The notes under the pieces: model-generated
The model's input: the letters and a program-made list of their open reading frames with translations, nothing else
What the model was told of the DNA's origin: nothing
Databases searched by the model: none
Assembly: GCF_003086295.3 (NCBI RefSeq)
Contig: NC_092044.1
Location: 68,639,213 to 68,703,212 of the forward strand
Direction of reading: 5' to 3'
From: Arachis hypogaea
Taxonomy: Eukaryota > Streptophyta > Magnoliopsida > Fabales > Fabaceae
Length of the DNA stretch: 64,000 nucleotides
Position numbers and translations under genes: made by a program
Part shown: piece by piece, positions 31,284 through 41,828 of the stretch
Position numbering within the stretch: position 1 is the stretch's first letter
How the letters are laid out: each line of letters opens with the position of its first letter

Positions 31284-33710
31284 TCATTCAAGCCTCAGTT
31301 TTGAGCATTCTTGCTCAAAATAGCTTTCAAGATAATGTTTGATCCTCTGTCCATTAACAATGAACTTTTTGTCAGAATCAATATCTTGAAGCTCAACATA
31401 TCCATATGGTGACACTCTTGTAATCACATACGGACTCCTCCACCGGGATTTAAGTTTTCTTGGGAATAGTCTGAGCCTAGAGTTGAAGAGCAGAACTTTT
31501 TGTCCTGGCTCAAAGACTCTGGATGACAACTTCTTGTCATGCCACTTCTCTTCCTTTTCCTTATAAATTTTTGCATTTTCAAAGGCACTGAGTCTGAACT
31601 CCTCTAGCTTATTTAGCTGGAGCAGTCTTTTTTCACCAGCAAACTTAGCATCCATGTTTAGGAATCTGGTTGCCCAGTAGGCTTTATGTTCCAGTTCCAC
31701 GGGCAGATGACAGGCCTTCCCATACACAAGTTGGTATAGAGAGGTTCCTATAGGAGTCTTGAATGCTGTTCTGTATGCCCACAGAGCATCATCCAAGCTC
31801 TTTGCCCAATCCTTTCTACGGGCAATTACAGTCCATTCAAGAATTCTTTTTAACTCTCTATTAGAGACTTCAGCTTGCCCATTTGTTTGTGGATGATACG
31901 GAGTTGCTACTTTGTGGCTAATTCTATATCGGACTATAGCAGAGTACAGCTGTTTGTTGCAGAAATGAGTGCCCCCATCACTGATTAGTACTCTGGGAAC
32001 ACCAAACCTGCTAAAGATATGTTTTTGGAGGAATTTCAGAATGGTCTTAGTATCATTATTGGGAGTGGCAATTGCTTCTACCCATTTAGATACATAGTCT
32101 ACTGCCACCAGAATATAAGTGTTTGAGTATGATGGTGGGAAGGGACCCATGAAGTCAATACCCCATACATCAAACAATTCAATCTCTAAGATCCCCTGTT
32201 GAGGCATGGCGTAACCATGAGGCAAGTTACTAGCTCTTTGGCAACTGTCACAGTTACGCACAAACTCTCGGGCATCCCTATAGAGAGTAGGCCAGTAGAA
32301 GCCACATTGGAGGACCTTAGTGGCTGTTCGCTCACTTCCGAAATGTCCCCCATACTACGATCCATGACAATGCCATAGGATCCTTTGTGCTTCCTCTCTA
32401 GGTACACATCTATGGATCATTCCGTCTGCACATCTCTTGAAGAGATATAGCTCATCCCATAGGTAGTACTTGGCATCTGAAATGAATTTTTTTCTTTGCA
32501 CCCTGCTGTACTCCTGGGGTATGAACCTCACAGCTTTATAATTTTCAATGTCTGCAAACCATGGAGCTTCCTGAATGGCAAAGAGTTGCTCATCTGGAAA
32601 GGTCTCAGAGATCTCAGTAGAGGGGAGGGACACCCCAGCTACAGGTTCTATCCGGGACAGATGATCAGCTACCTGATTCTCTGTCCCTTTTCTGTCTCTT
32701 ATTTCTATATCAAACTCTTGCAGAAGCAACACCCACCTTATGAGCCTGGGTTTTGAATCTTGCTTTGTGAGTAAGTATTTAAGAGCAGCATGGTCAGTGT
32801 AAACAATCACTTTTGACCTTACTAAGTAGGATTTAAACTTGTCAATGGCATAAACCACTGCAAGTAACTCTTTTTCTGTGGTTGTGTAATTCTTCTGTGC
32901 ATCATTCAGAACACGGCTAGCATAATAAATGATGTACAGAAGCTTGTTGTGCCTCTGTCCCAACACTGCACCAATGGCATGGTCACTGGCATCACACATT
33001 ATTTCGAATGGTAATGTCCAATCTGGTGCAGAGATGACTAGTGCTATGACCAGCTTGGCTTTTAGGGTCTCAAATACCTGCAGACACTCTGTGTCAAACA
33101 CAAATAGCGTGTCAGCAGCTAGCAGGTTACTTAGAGGTTTTGCAATTTTTGAAAAATCCTTTATAAACCTTCTGTAAAATCCTACATGCCCTAGAAAGCT
33201 TCTGATTACCTTAACATTGGTAGGTGGTGGTAATTTTTCAATTACTTCTATCTTTGCTTGATCCACCTCTATTCCCTTGCCTGAAATTTTGTGCCCAAGG
33301 ACAATTCCTTCAATCACCATAAAGTGACATTTCTCCCAGTTTAAGACCAGGTTAGTCTCTTGGCACCTTTTCAGGACAAGTGCTAAATGGTTAAGACAGG
33401 AGCTAAATGAGTCTCCATATACTGAGAAGTCATCCATGAAGACTTCCAGGAACTTTTCTACCATATAAGAGAAGATGGATAGCATGCATCTCTGAAAAGT
33501 TGCAGGTGCATTACACAGACCAAAAGGCATTCTCCTGTAGGCAAACACGCCAGAAGGGCAAGTGAACGCTGTTTTCTCTTGGTCATGAGGATCTACTGCA
33601 ATTTGGTTGTAACCTGAATAGCCATCCAAAAAGTAGTAATAATCATGACCAGCTAGTCTTTCTAGCATTTGGTCTATGAATGGTAAAGGAAAATGATCCT
33701 TTCTGGTGGC
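31284..33710 (-). pseudogene. pol: A2 pol, second part: RT palm to integrase
   Basis: One reading frame from the solo LTR K junction to the stop at 31284, broken only by TAG at 32355-32357. It covers RT ([32 protein letters not shown]), RNase H ([18 protein letters not shown], [18 protein letters not shown]), the integrase zinc finger (HCHGS, CDSCQ), catalytic Asp in GIDFMGPFP, Asp in ISDGGTHFC and Glu in [11 protein letters not shown], and a GPY/F-like C-terminus ([20 protein letters not shown]). All integrase catalytic residues are kept. It is in frame with 35235-35677 once K and one TSD copy are removed. Confidence 0.93.
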
Positions 33711-35234
33711 TGGTGCACGAAATCACAATCACACTTTTGCAATTCCGCACAACTAACCAGCAAGTGCACTGGGTCATCCAAGTAATACCTTACATGAGTA
33801 AGGGTCGATCCCACGGATATTGTCGGCTTGAAGCAAGCTATGGTTATCTTGTAACTCTTAATAGGATATCAATAATTCTCAGATTTAATTGTAAAAAGTA
33901 AAAGAACATGAAATAAATACTTGTTTTGCAGTAATGGAGAACAGGTTGAGGTTTTGGAGATGCTACATCTTCTGAATCTCTACTTTCCTACTATCTTCTT
34001 CTTCATGCACGCAAGGCTCCTTCTTTGGCAAGCTGTATGTTGGGTTTCACCGTTGTCAATGGCTACCTCCCATCCTCTCAGTGAAAATGTTCAACGCGCT
34101 CTGTCACAGCACGGCTATTCATCTGTCGGTTCTCGATCATGTCGGAATAGAAATCAATGATTCTTTTGCGTTTATCACTAACGCCCCACAATCGCGAGTT
34201 TGAAGCTCGTCACAGTCATTCAATCCCTGAATCCTACTCAGAATACCACAGACAAGGTTTAGACCTTCCGGATTCTCAAGAATGACCGCCATTGTGTTCT
34301 AGCTTATACCACGAAGATTCTGATCAAAGAATCCAAGAGATATCTACTCAATCTAAGATAGAACAGAGGTGGTTATCAGGCACACGTTCATATGTGAGAA
34401 TGATGATGAGTGTCACGGATCATCACATTCATCAAGTTGAGGAACAAGTGATATCTTAGAATAGAAGCAAGCATGATTGAATGAAAAGCAGTAGTAATTG
34501 CATTAATCCATCAAGACACAGCAGAGCTCCTCACCCCCAACCATGGGGTTTAGAGACTCATGCCGTAGAAAGTACAATATGAAATGTGTAAAGTGTCATG
34601 AGATACAGATACAATAGCAAAAATTCCTATTTATGGTGAACTAATGACCTAGGGTTTACAAGAATGAGTAAATGACGTAAAAATCCACTTCTGGGGTCCA
34701 CTTGGTGTGTGCTTGGGCTGAGCATTGAAGCTTTCATGTGTAGAGACTTTTCCTGGAATTAAACGCCAGCTTTTGTGCCAGTTTGGGCGTTTAACTCCCA
34801 CTTCTGTGCCAGTTCCGGCGTTTAACGCCGGGAATTCTTGAGCTGATTTGGAACGCCTGTTTGGGCCATAAAATCTCGGGCAAAGTATGGACTATTATAT
34901 ATTGCTGGAAAGACCAGGATGTCTACTTTCCAACGCAATTGAGAACGCGCCATATGGGGTTCTATAACTCCAAAAAATCCACTTCGAGTGCAGGAAGGTC
35001 AGAATCCAACAGCATCTGCAGTCCTTTTTCAGCCTCTGAATCAGATTTTTGCTCAGGTCCCTCAATTTTAGCTAGAAAATACCTGAAATCACAGAAAAAC
35101 ACACAAACTCATAGTAAAGTCCAGAAAAGTGAATTTTAAATAAAAACTAATAAAAATATAATAAAAACTAACTAAAATATACTAAAAACATACTAAAAAT
35201 AATGCCAAAAATCGTATAAATTATCCGCTCATCA
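33711..35234 (-). repeat. Solo LTR K inserted in A2 reverse transcriptase
   Basis: A 1524-bp A-family LTR in the same orientation as A2, TGGTGCACG to CCGCTCATCA on the plus strand, with a perfect TSD GTGGC (33706-33710 and 35235-35239). It splits RT between NTAT and KDHFPL. No internal region, so this is a solo LTR. It is the deepest nesting level here (K in A2 in I in H). Confidence 0.93.
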
Positions 35235-35677
35235 GTGGCTGTATTGAGCCTTCTGTAGTCAATACACATACACCACCCTGTAACTGTTCTTGTGGGAACT
35301 AGTTCATTCTTTTCATTATGGACCACTATCATGCCTCCCTTCTTGGGGACAACTTGGACATGGCTCACCCAGGGGCTATCAGAAATAGGATAAATAATCC
35401 CTGCCTCTAGTAACTTAGTGACCTCTTTCTGCACCACCTCCTTCATGGCTGGATTTAGCCGCCTCTGTGGTTGAACCACTGGCTTGGCATTATCTTCCAA
35501 TAGGATCTTGTGCATGCATCTTGCTGGGCTAATGCCCTTAAGATCACTTATGGACCACCCAAGAGCTGTCTTATGTGTCCTTAGCACTTGAATTAGTGCT
35601 TCCTCTTCCTGTGAGTTTAAAGCAGAGCTTATAATCACTGGAAAAGTGTCACCTTCTCCCAGAAATACATACTTCAA
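35235..35677 (-). pseudogene. pol: A2 pol, first part: start of RT
   Basis: Reads FLGEGDTFPVII, then ISPARCMHKILLED, QPQRRLNPAMKEVVQKEV, then SDSPWVSHVQVVPKKGG and the CIDYRRLNTAT motif, where K interrupts. It is one frame off from the preceding gag-protease ORF owing to a 1-bp loss near 35725. Confidence 0.88.
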
Positions 35678-37878
35678 GGATGGTGGTAGTGGTTTGAGCT
35701 CAGGTTTGGGAGGCTTATCCTCTTCCTGAGGAATTTCAGAGGTTCTTTTATTTCCTCTGGTTCCTCCTGATCAGGCTGAACATCTTTAAAGATGTCCTCT
35801 AGCTCTGATTCGAGACTTTCGGTCATATTGATCTCTTCCACCAAAGAGTCAATAATATCAGTGCTCATGCAGTCATTTGATGTGTCTGGATGCTGCATAG
35901 CTTTGACAGCATTCAACTTGAACTCATCCTCATTGACTCTCAGGGTTATTTCTCTTTTTTGTACATCAATGAGAGTGCGTCCAGTTGTTAGGAAGGGTCT
36001 TCCTAGGATGAGAGTTGCACTCTTGTGCTCCTCCATTTTCAGCACTACAAAGTCAGTTGGAAAGGCGAATGGCCCAACCTTGACAATCATGTCCTCAATT
36101 ATGCCTGATGGATATTTAATAGAGCCATCAGCAAGTTGGAGACATATCCGGGTTGGTTTGACTTCTTCAGTCAACCCAAGCTTTCTGATAGTGGATGCAG
36201 GTATTAGGTTGATACTTGCTCCAAGGTCACATAGGGCTGTCTTGGTACAAGCACCTTCTAATGTGCATCGTATCATAAAGCTTCCTGGATCTTGAAGCTT
36301 CTCTGGTAAGATTTTTAGAATGACTGCACTGCATTCTTCAGTGAGAAACACCTTTTCAGTTTCTCTCCAATCCTTCTTATGACTTAAGATCTCTTTCATG
36401 AACTTAGCATAAGAAGGTATTTGCTCAAGTGCCTCTGCAAACGGAATCTTTATTTCAGAAGTTCTTAGATAGTCTGCAAAGCGGGCAAATTGTTTATCCT
36501 GTTTCGCTTGGCGGAATTTCTGAGGATAAGGCATCTTGGCTTTATATTCTTCAACCTTAGTTGCTGCAGGTTTATTCCATACAGAGGTGGTTGGAGAAGC
36601 CTTCTTAGAGGGGTTACTATCAGCACTCTCAGGTGTCTGATTCCTCATTGGCGTTTGAATGCTGGGACTGGGTGAGGAATGGGCATTTAACGCCAACTTT
36701 TTCCCCCTTTCTGGCGTTTGAACGCTAGAACTGGGCAAGGAATGGGCGTTTAACGCCAACTTTTCCCCCCTTTTTGGCGTTTGAACGCCAGGAGTTTTCC
36801 TCTCTGGGCTCTTACTGTCCTCAGAGGGATTTTGGGTAGTGGTTTGGTTATCCTCTGTCAGTTGTTCCTTTCTTGGCTTTTTGCCACTTTGAGCAGTGTT
36901 ATTCAATGTCTTCCCACTCCTCAGTTGAACTGCTTGGCATTCTTCTGTTATCTGTTTAGATAACTGCTGTTTTGTCTGATTCAACTGTGATTCTATATTC
37001 TTGTTAGCAATTTTAGTTTCTTGGAGCATCTCTTTAAATTCCGCTAACTGTTTTGTCATCAGGAGTAATTACTGATTAAGCTCAACAACCTGTTCTTGAG
37101 GATTAGGATCAGTAGTTACTGCCATGGCTTCTTCTTTTGTAGAGGGCTCACTGCTAGAGTACCAATGTTGATTTCTAGCAACAGTATCTATGAGTTCTTG
37201 AGCCTCTTCAATCGTCTTTCTCATGTGTATAGATCCACCAGCTGAGTGGTCTAAAGACATCTGAGCTTTTTCTGTAAGCCCATAGTAGAAGATGTCTAAC
37301 TGTACCCACTCTGAAAACATTTCAGAGGGACATTTCCTTAGTATACCTCTGTACCTCTCCCAGGCATTATAAAGGGATTCATTATCCTCTTGCTTAAAGC
37401 CTTGGATATCCAGCCTCAGCTGTGTCATCCTTTTTGGAGGGTAAAATTGATTCAGGAATTTGTCTGATAACTGTCTCCATGTTTTTATACTTGCTGTGGG
37501 TTGGTTATTCAACCACCTCTTAGCTTGATCTTTTACAGCAAATGGAAACACTAATAATCTGTAGACATCCTGATCCACCTCTTTATCACGTACTGTGTCA
37601 GCAATTTGTAAGAACTGTGCCAGAAACTCAGTAGGTTCTTCCTGTGGAAGACCAGAATACTGGCAATTTTGCTGCACCATGATAATGAGTTGAGGGTTTA
37701 GCTCAAAGCTGCTTGCTTTAATGTGAGGTATACAGATACTACTCCCATATGCAGCTGTAATGGGGTTAGCATATGACCCCAGAGTCCTTCTGGACTGCTC
37801 AACTCCACATAGGTCCATGATGGAGAAAGGGAGATGATATGGATCGCAAGTAAAGTATAAATTTTGTTTTTTTTTCAT
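35674..37878 (-). pseudogene. gag: A2 gag and protease (one internal stop)
   Basis: From about 37818 (MDLCGVEQ) or the upstream in-frame ATG at 37878. The capsid-like part has 'TEFLAQFLQIADTV', 'RWLNNQP', 'FLNQFYPPKRMTQLRLDIQGF', 'AWERYRGILRKCP', 'HSAGGS' and the TIEEAQELIDTVARNQ helix: the retrotransposon gag family. TAA at 37069-37071 replaces CAA seen in A1. A Gln-rich linker and RSGKTL follow, then three palindrome-encoded repeats (VQTP.RG.KLALNAHS, about 36655-36795) and the retropepsin site CDLGAS. No CCHC zinc knuckle is seen. Frame lost near 35725. Confidence 0.88.
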
Positions 37879-38326
37879 TTTTAATTAAAAATGACCGAAA
37901 ATAATAAAATAAATCGAAATGAAAATAAAATAAAATTTCAAAAACTAAAAGAAAATAAAATCAAAGCAAATTGAAAACTAAATCAATTAATTAATTAAAA
38001 AGATTTTGGAATTAGCAATTAAAAAGATATGATTGAAAATTATTTTGAAAAAGATATGATTGAAAAGATATGATTTTGAAAATTAATGCAAAATTTCGCA
38101 GATTTAAAGGAAAACACAAAGAAGACACCAAACTTAGAATTTTTAAAGATCAAGAAAGGACTAAGAACACGCAAATTCGAAAAATTAAAAGAGAACAAAA
38201 GCATGCAATTGACACCAAACTTAAAATATGAAACTAAACTCAAATAAAATACTCTAAACCAACAAAAATAAAACAGTCCTAATCTAAGCAACAAGATAAA
38301 CCGTCAGTTCTCCAAACTCGAACAAT
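37879..38326 (-). other. 5' leader of A2
   Basis: About 450 bp of AT-rich leader between PBS and gag. On the minus strand it holds two copies of TAAGTTTGGTGT (38136-38125 and 38223-38212), the same word as the PPT region. No gene. Confidence 0.6.
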
Positions 38327-38343
38327 CCCCGGCAACGGCGCCA
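38327..38343 (-). promoter_or_regulatory. Primer binding site of A2 (tRNA-Asp)
   Basis: The plus strand reads CCCCGGCAACGGCGCCA, identical to the tRNA-Asp(GTC) 3' end including CCA, 6 bp from the LTR at 38350. It is a primer site, not a tRNA gene. Confidence 0.9.
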
Positions 38344-38349
38344 AAAACT

Positions 38350-39872
38350 TGGTGCACGAAATCGCAATCTCACTTTTGCAATTCCGCACAACTAACCAGC
38401 AAGTGCACTGGGTCGTCCAAGTAATACCTTACGTGAGTAAGGGTCGATCCCACGGAGATTGTTGGCTTGAAGCAAGTTATGGTTATCTTGTAACTCTTAG
38501 TCAGGATATCAATAATCCTCAGGTTTAATTGTGAAAAGTAAAAGAACATGACATAGATACTTGTTTTGCAGTAATGGAGAACAGGTTGAGGTTTTGGAGA
38601 TGCTCTATCTTCTGAATCTCTTGTTTCCTACTGTCTTCTTCTTCATGCACGCAAGGCTCCTTCCATGGCAAGCTGTATGTAGGGTTTCACTGTTGTCAAT
38701 GGCTACCTCCCATCCTCTCAGTGAAAATGTTCAACACGCTCTGTCACAACACGGCTATTCATCTGTCGGTTCTCGATCATGTCGGAATAGAATCCAATGA
38801 TTCTTTTGCGTCTGTCACTAATGCCCCACAATCGCGAGTTTGAAGCTCGTCACAGTCATTCAATCATTGAATCCTACTCAAAATACCATAGACAAGGTTT
38901 AGACCTTCCGGATTCTCAAGAATGCCGCCATCAATTCTAGCTTATACCACGAAGATTTTGATTAAGGGATCCAAGAGATATCCACTCAATCTAAGGTAGA
39001 ACGGAGGTGGTTGTCAGGCACACGTTCATAGGTGAGAATGATGATGAATGTCACAGATCATCACGTTCATCAAGTTGAGGAACAAGTGATATCTTAGAAT
39101 GGAAGCAAGCGTGATTGAATGAAAAACAATAGTAATTGCATTAATCCATCAAGACACAGCAGAGCTCCTCACCCCCAACCATGGGGTTTAGAGACTCATG
39201 CCGTAGAAGGTACATTATGAAATTTGTAAAGTGTCATCCGATGAAGATACAATGTCAAGAGGTCCTACTTATAGTGAACTAGTAACCTAGGATATACAGA
39301 AATGAGTAAATGACGTAAAAATCCACTTTCGGGGTCCACTTGGTGTGTGCTTGGGCTGAGCATTGAAGCTTTCATGTGTAGAGACTTTTTCTAGAGTTAA
39401 ACGCCAGCTTTTGTGCCAGTTTGGGCATTTAACTCCAACTTTTGTGCCAGTTCCGGCGTTAAACGCCGGGAATTCTGAAGCTGATTTGCAACGCCGGTTT
39501 GAGCCATCAAATCTCGGGCAAAGTATGGACTATTAAACATTGCGGGAAAGCCCAGTATGTGTACTTTCCAACACAATTGAGAGCGCTCCAATTGGGCTTT
39601 TGTAGCTCCTGAAAATCCACTTCGAGTGCAGGGAGGTTAGAATCCAACAGCATCTGCAGTCCTTTTTCAGCCCCTGAATCAGATTTTTGCTCAGGTCCCT
39701 CAATTTCAGCCAGAAATTACCTGAAATCACAGAAAAATACACAAACTCTTAGTAAAGCCCAGAAAAGTGAATTTAAATAAAAACTAATAAAAACATACTA
39801 AAAAATAAACTAAAACGTACTAAAAACACACTAAAAATAGTGCCAAAAAGCGTATAAATTATCCGCTCATCA
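38350..39872 (-). repeat. 5' LTR of A2
   Basis: 1523 bp, pairs with 26774-28298 (same ends TGGTGCACG and CGCTCATCA on the plus strand). Palindromes at about 39395-39475 and the TTGGAAAG-type hairpin near 39540-39575. It is followed by the TSD CATGC at 39873. Confidence 0.92.
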
Positions 39873-39877
39873 CATGC

Positions 39878-39960
39878 TATTTGATAGAATAAGTGTAGGT
39901 TTATATGATGAAATCCATGCAATTCTAACAAAAAAATTATCATAAAATATGGACTTATCA
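39878..39960 (-). repeat. 5' LTR of element I, segment 3
   Basis: The last 83 bp of I's 5' LTR after the A2 insertion ('ctatttgatagaataagtgt..ggacttatca'), matching 19735-19808. Followed by TSD ATTAT at 39961-39965. Confidence 0.9.
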
Positions 39961-39965
39961 ATTAT

Positions 39966-40343
39966 ACCACTAGTACACGGTTTGCTAGAAATGGATTGTC
40001 AACTTAGGAATATTCATGGTTTGAAGAGTAAAAGAGAGATGGTTTGGTTAGTGGTTGGAAACACCATTCTAGGTTCATTATGGTTGGAAGCTCAAAGTTT
40101 AGGAGCATGGCTTGTTATGCTACTTAGTTGATAGGAGCTAGGAATATGTTTGGATGCCTGTATGAGAATTATAAGGTAGTACACCACCCGAATGGAATTA
40201 TGATGATCAACTTGAAGACGGGTGTGAAAACAAGATTTGGGATCCCGGATTATAAGAGGAGGATCAATTTTGGGAGTTCTGAGTTTGTGAAGAACTTCAC
40301 CAAGATTTGGTGCACTTGGTTGGACTGCTTGGTTTGGTGCTAG
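39966..40343 (+). pseudogene. H main ORF, part 3 (C-terminal end)
   Basis: Homologous to F 58085-58400: 'HPNGIMMINLKTGVKTRFGIPD' aligns with F's 'PPRWNHDNQLEDGCRNKIWDTG' and 'RINFGSSEFVKNFTKIW' with 'DQFWELKACEELHQSL'. Several in-frame stops precede 40128, and the last piece (40128-40343) is open by chance. Its join to 18135 after removing element I gives the order seen in F. Confidence 0.65.
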
Positions 40344-40374
40344 AACTTGAAAATTTTTGAAAAAATAAAGCACC

Positions 40375-40690
40375 TAGCCACGCGTATGCATCACCCACGC
40401 GTATGTGTGACCCAAGACTCCAACCACCCACGCGTATGCGTCACTCCCAAAAACCACCATGTGAAACTGATGCGGGGAGGGTGCTGCGGCATGGGTGCCA
40501 ATGAGATAGTTGTGCGGGAAGGGTGCGGACACTGTGCATTTAGCACGATTTTGTCTTGTGCGTATGCGTGACGCACGCGTACGCGTCGTGCCCTATTTCC
40601 CAATTCTGTGCCTACGCAACATCGACGCGTATGCGTCGCATCAATTCCTTCCACCACACGCTTAGCGTCACCCACGCGTACGCGTGGGCA
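40375..40690 (+). repeat. Palindrome cluster of H spacer (CACGCGTATGCGTCAC type)
   Basis: Repeated ACGCGTATGCGT / ACGCGTACGCGT palindromes, at least six copies, in the spacer between the main ORF and the small 3' ORF. It is the counterpart of F 58690-59225. ORFs on both strands here (for example 40391-40771) are by-products of the repeats. Confidence 0.75.
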
Positions 40691-41809
40691 TCCCTGTCTC
40701 ATATACTTCTTTTCCTCTCTTTTTTGCATTTCTTTCCTTCTCTCTCCTCTTCTTTTCTTTCCATCCTTCAACCATCATCTAGCACCACCATTGACCATAA
40801 TCTTCTTTAGTTAATGAGTTAGTTAGATAGTTATTTAGTTAGTTAGTTTAATTTTCTATTTAATTTTCTGTTTTAGTGTCTAAGTGTTAGATTATTGATT
40901 TGATTTGCTATTTCTTGATGATAAAATTATTCATTGTTGGATTTCTTTTATTGAGGTTGTAATTTGTTTCTTGGTATTAAATTTTTCTTATTTAATTTTG
41001 TGCATGCCAAGTACTCACAACATTGCCTTCAAGCTTTATAAATCTTTTGAATTGCGTGTTGTAGCTAGCCACCATGTGATTTGAATTCACTATCTGTTGT
41101 TAAGCAATTATATATAATCAATGCATTTTTTTGTTAGGTGATGCTTGTTTATTATTTAATTTTATTTACATCATCTATTTCATACATTGAGATTTTGGAA
41201 TTGTGAAATTGGATCGTAAGCTTACCTAAATTGCATATTTTTGAGCTTTTCAAGCATTGTGGACCATGCTTGCTATGTGATTGATTTTCACTTCTATCTC
41301 TCTTTTCCTAAATTATATAGCACCCATGTCTTCCACCATGTATGTCAACTAGGTTTTGCAAACAAAATTCAAAGTGTGTCATTAATTGATGTGTAAGTTT
41401 CATATTTCATTTTGTTCATTAAATTTCCTTGCACATCAATCTATGTCCATCCACTCATCCATTTCACAATTGCTTGATAATTTGCTTGATTACTTTCATG
41501 CTTCTTTATTGCTTATGTGTTTGTCTTAACCTACAAGTTTTCTTTGAAGTATTTCAAACACATTAGAATGAGTGAAGTGTATGCTTCCTTTTGTGTACTT
41601 GTGACATAGCTTTTAATACCAGTGTGTGTGTTCTAAACCGCATGAAACTTAGAACTCACACACTTTTTTTCCTTAATGTGACACCAATTCACTCACTTCA
41701 TTCTAGTGATTCTTATCTCATTCCAACAATCTACGCTTCCTTGCTTTTGCATTTTCTCATCTTACGGTGTTATTTTCTATTTTTCATGGGTGAGTCATCA
41801 TAAGTAAAA
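40691..41809 (+). other. H spacer between main ORF and small 3' ORF
   Basis: About 1.1 kb of T-rich sequence with no credible gene. It parallels F 59226-59979 (pyrimidine-rich start, then AT-rich filler). Possible remnants of a leader intron cannot be proved. Confidence 0.5.
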
Positions 41810-41828
41810 ATGGAAGCAGGAAAAAGAA
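41810..41828 (+). pseudogene. H small 3' ORF, start (split by element E)
   Basis: ATGGAAGCAGGAAAAAGAA corresponds to F's ATGGCCACCAAAAAGGG at 59980. Element E inserted in the last five bases (TSD AAGAA, 41824-41828). The ORF resumes at 53075. Confidence 0.55.

Larger units (their letters stand above)
26774..39872 (-). mobile_element. Element A2, complete minus-strand Athila-type retrotransposon
   Basis: 13.1 kb including a 1.5-kb solo LTR insert (K). LTRs at 26774-28298 (3') and 38350-39872 (5'), a perfect TSD CATGC (26769-26773 and 39873-39877), tRNA-Asp PBS at 38327-38343, PPT at 28299-28335. Order in its own direction: gag, protease, RT, RNase H, integrase, conserved box, palindrome array, third ORF, PPT. 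Removing the TSD and element joins two halves of I's LTR exactly as at 19730. LTRs differ by roughly a few percent by eye. Confidence 0.93.
18136..39960 (-). mobile_element. Element I, minus-strand Ty3/gypsy element (chimeric), with nested insertions
   Basis: It is bounded by LTRs and a perfect TSD ATTAT. The left LTR (18136-19808) is its 3' LTR. The right LTR (5') is split by C2 and by A2 into 23805-24979, 26444-26768 and 39878-39960. The interior (19809-23804) is only 4.0 kb and holds, in its own direction, PBS, an F-like leader protein, RT, RNase H, part of integrase, then a 3' UTR like that of F. No gag capsid region is seen. All reading frames are broken. Confidence 0.88.

Noticed and set aside
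38327..38343. Piece of a tRNA-Asp gene
   Set aside because: Only the 3' 17 bases next to an LTR; a primer binding site. Same at 51108, 23782, 15251 and 56323.
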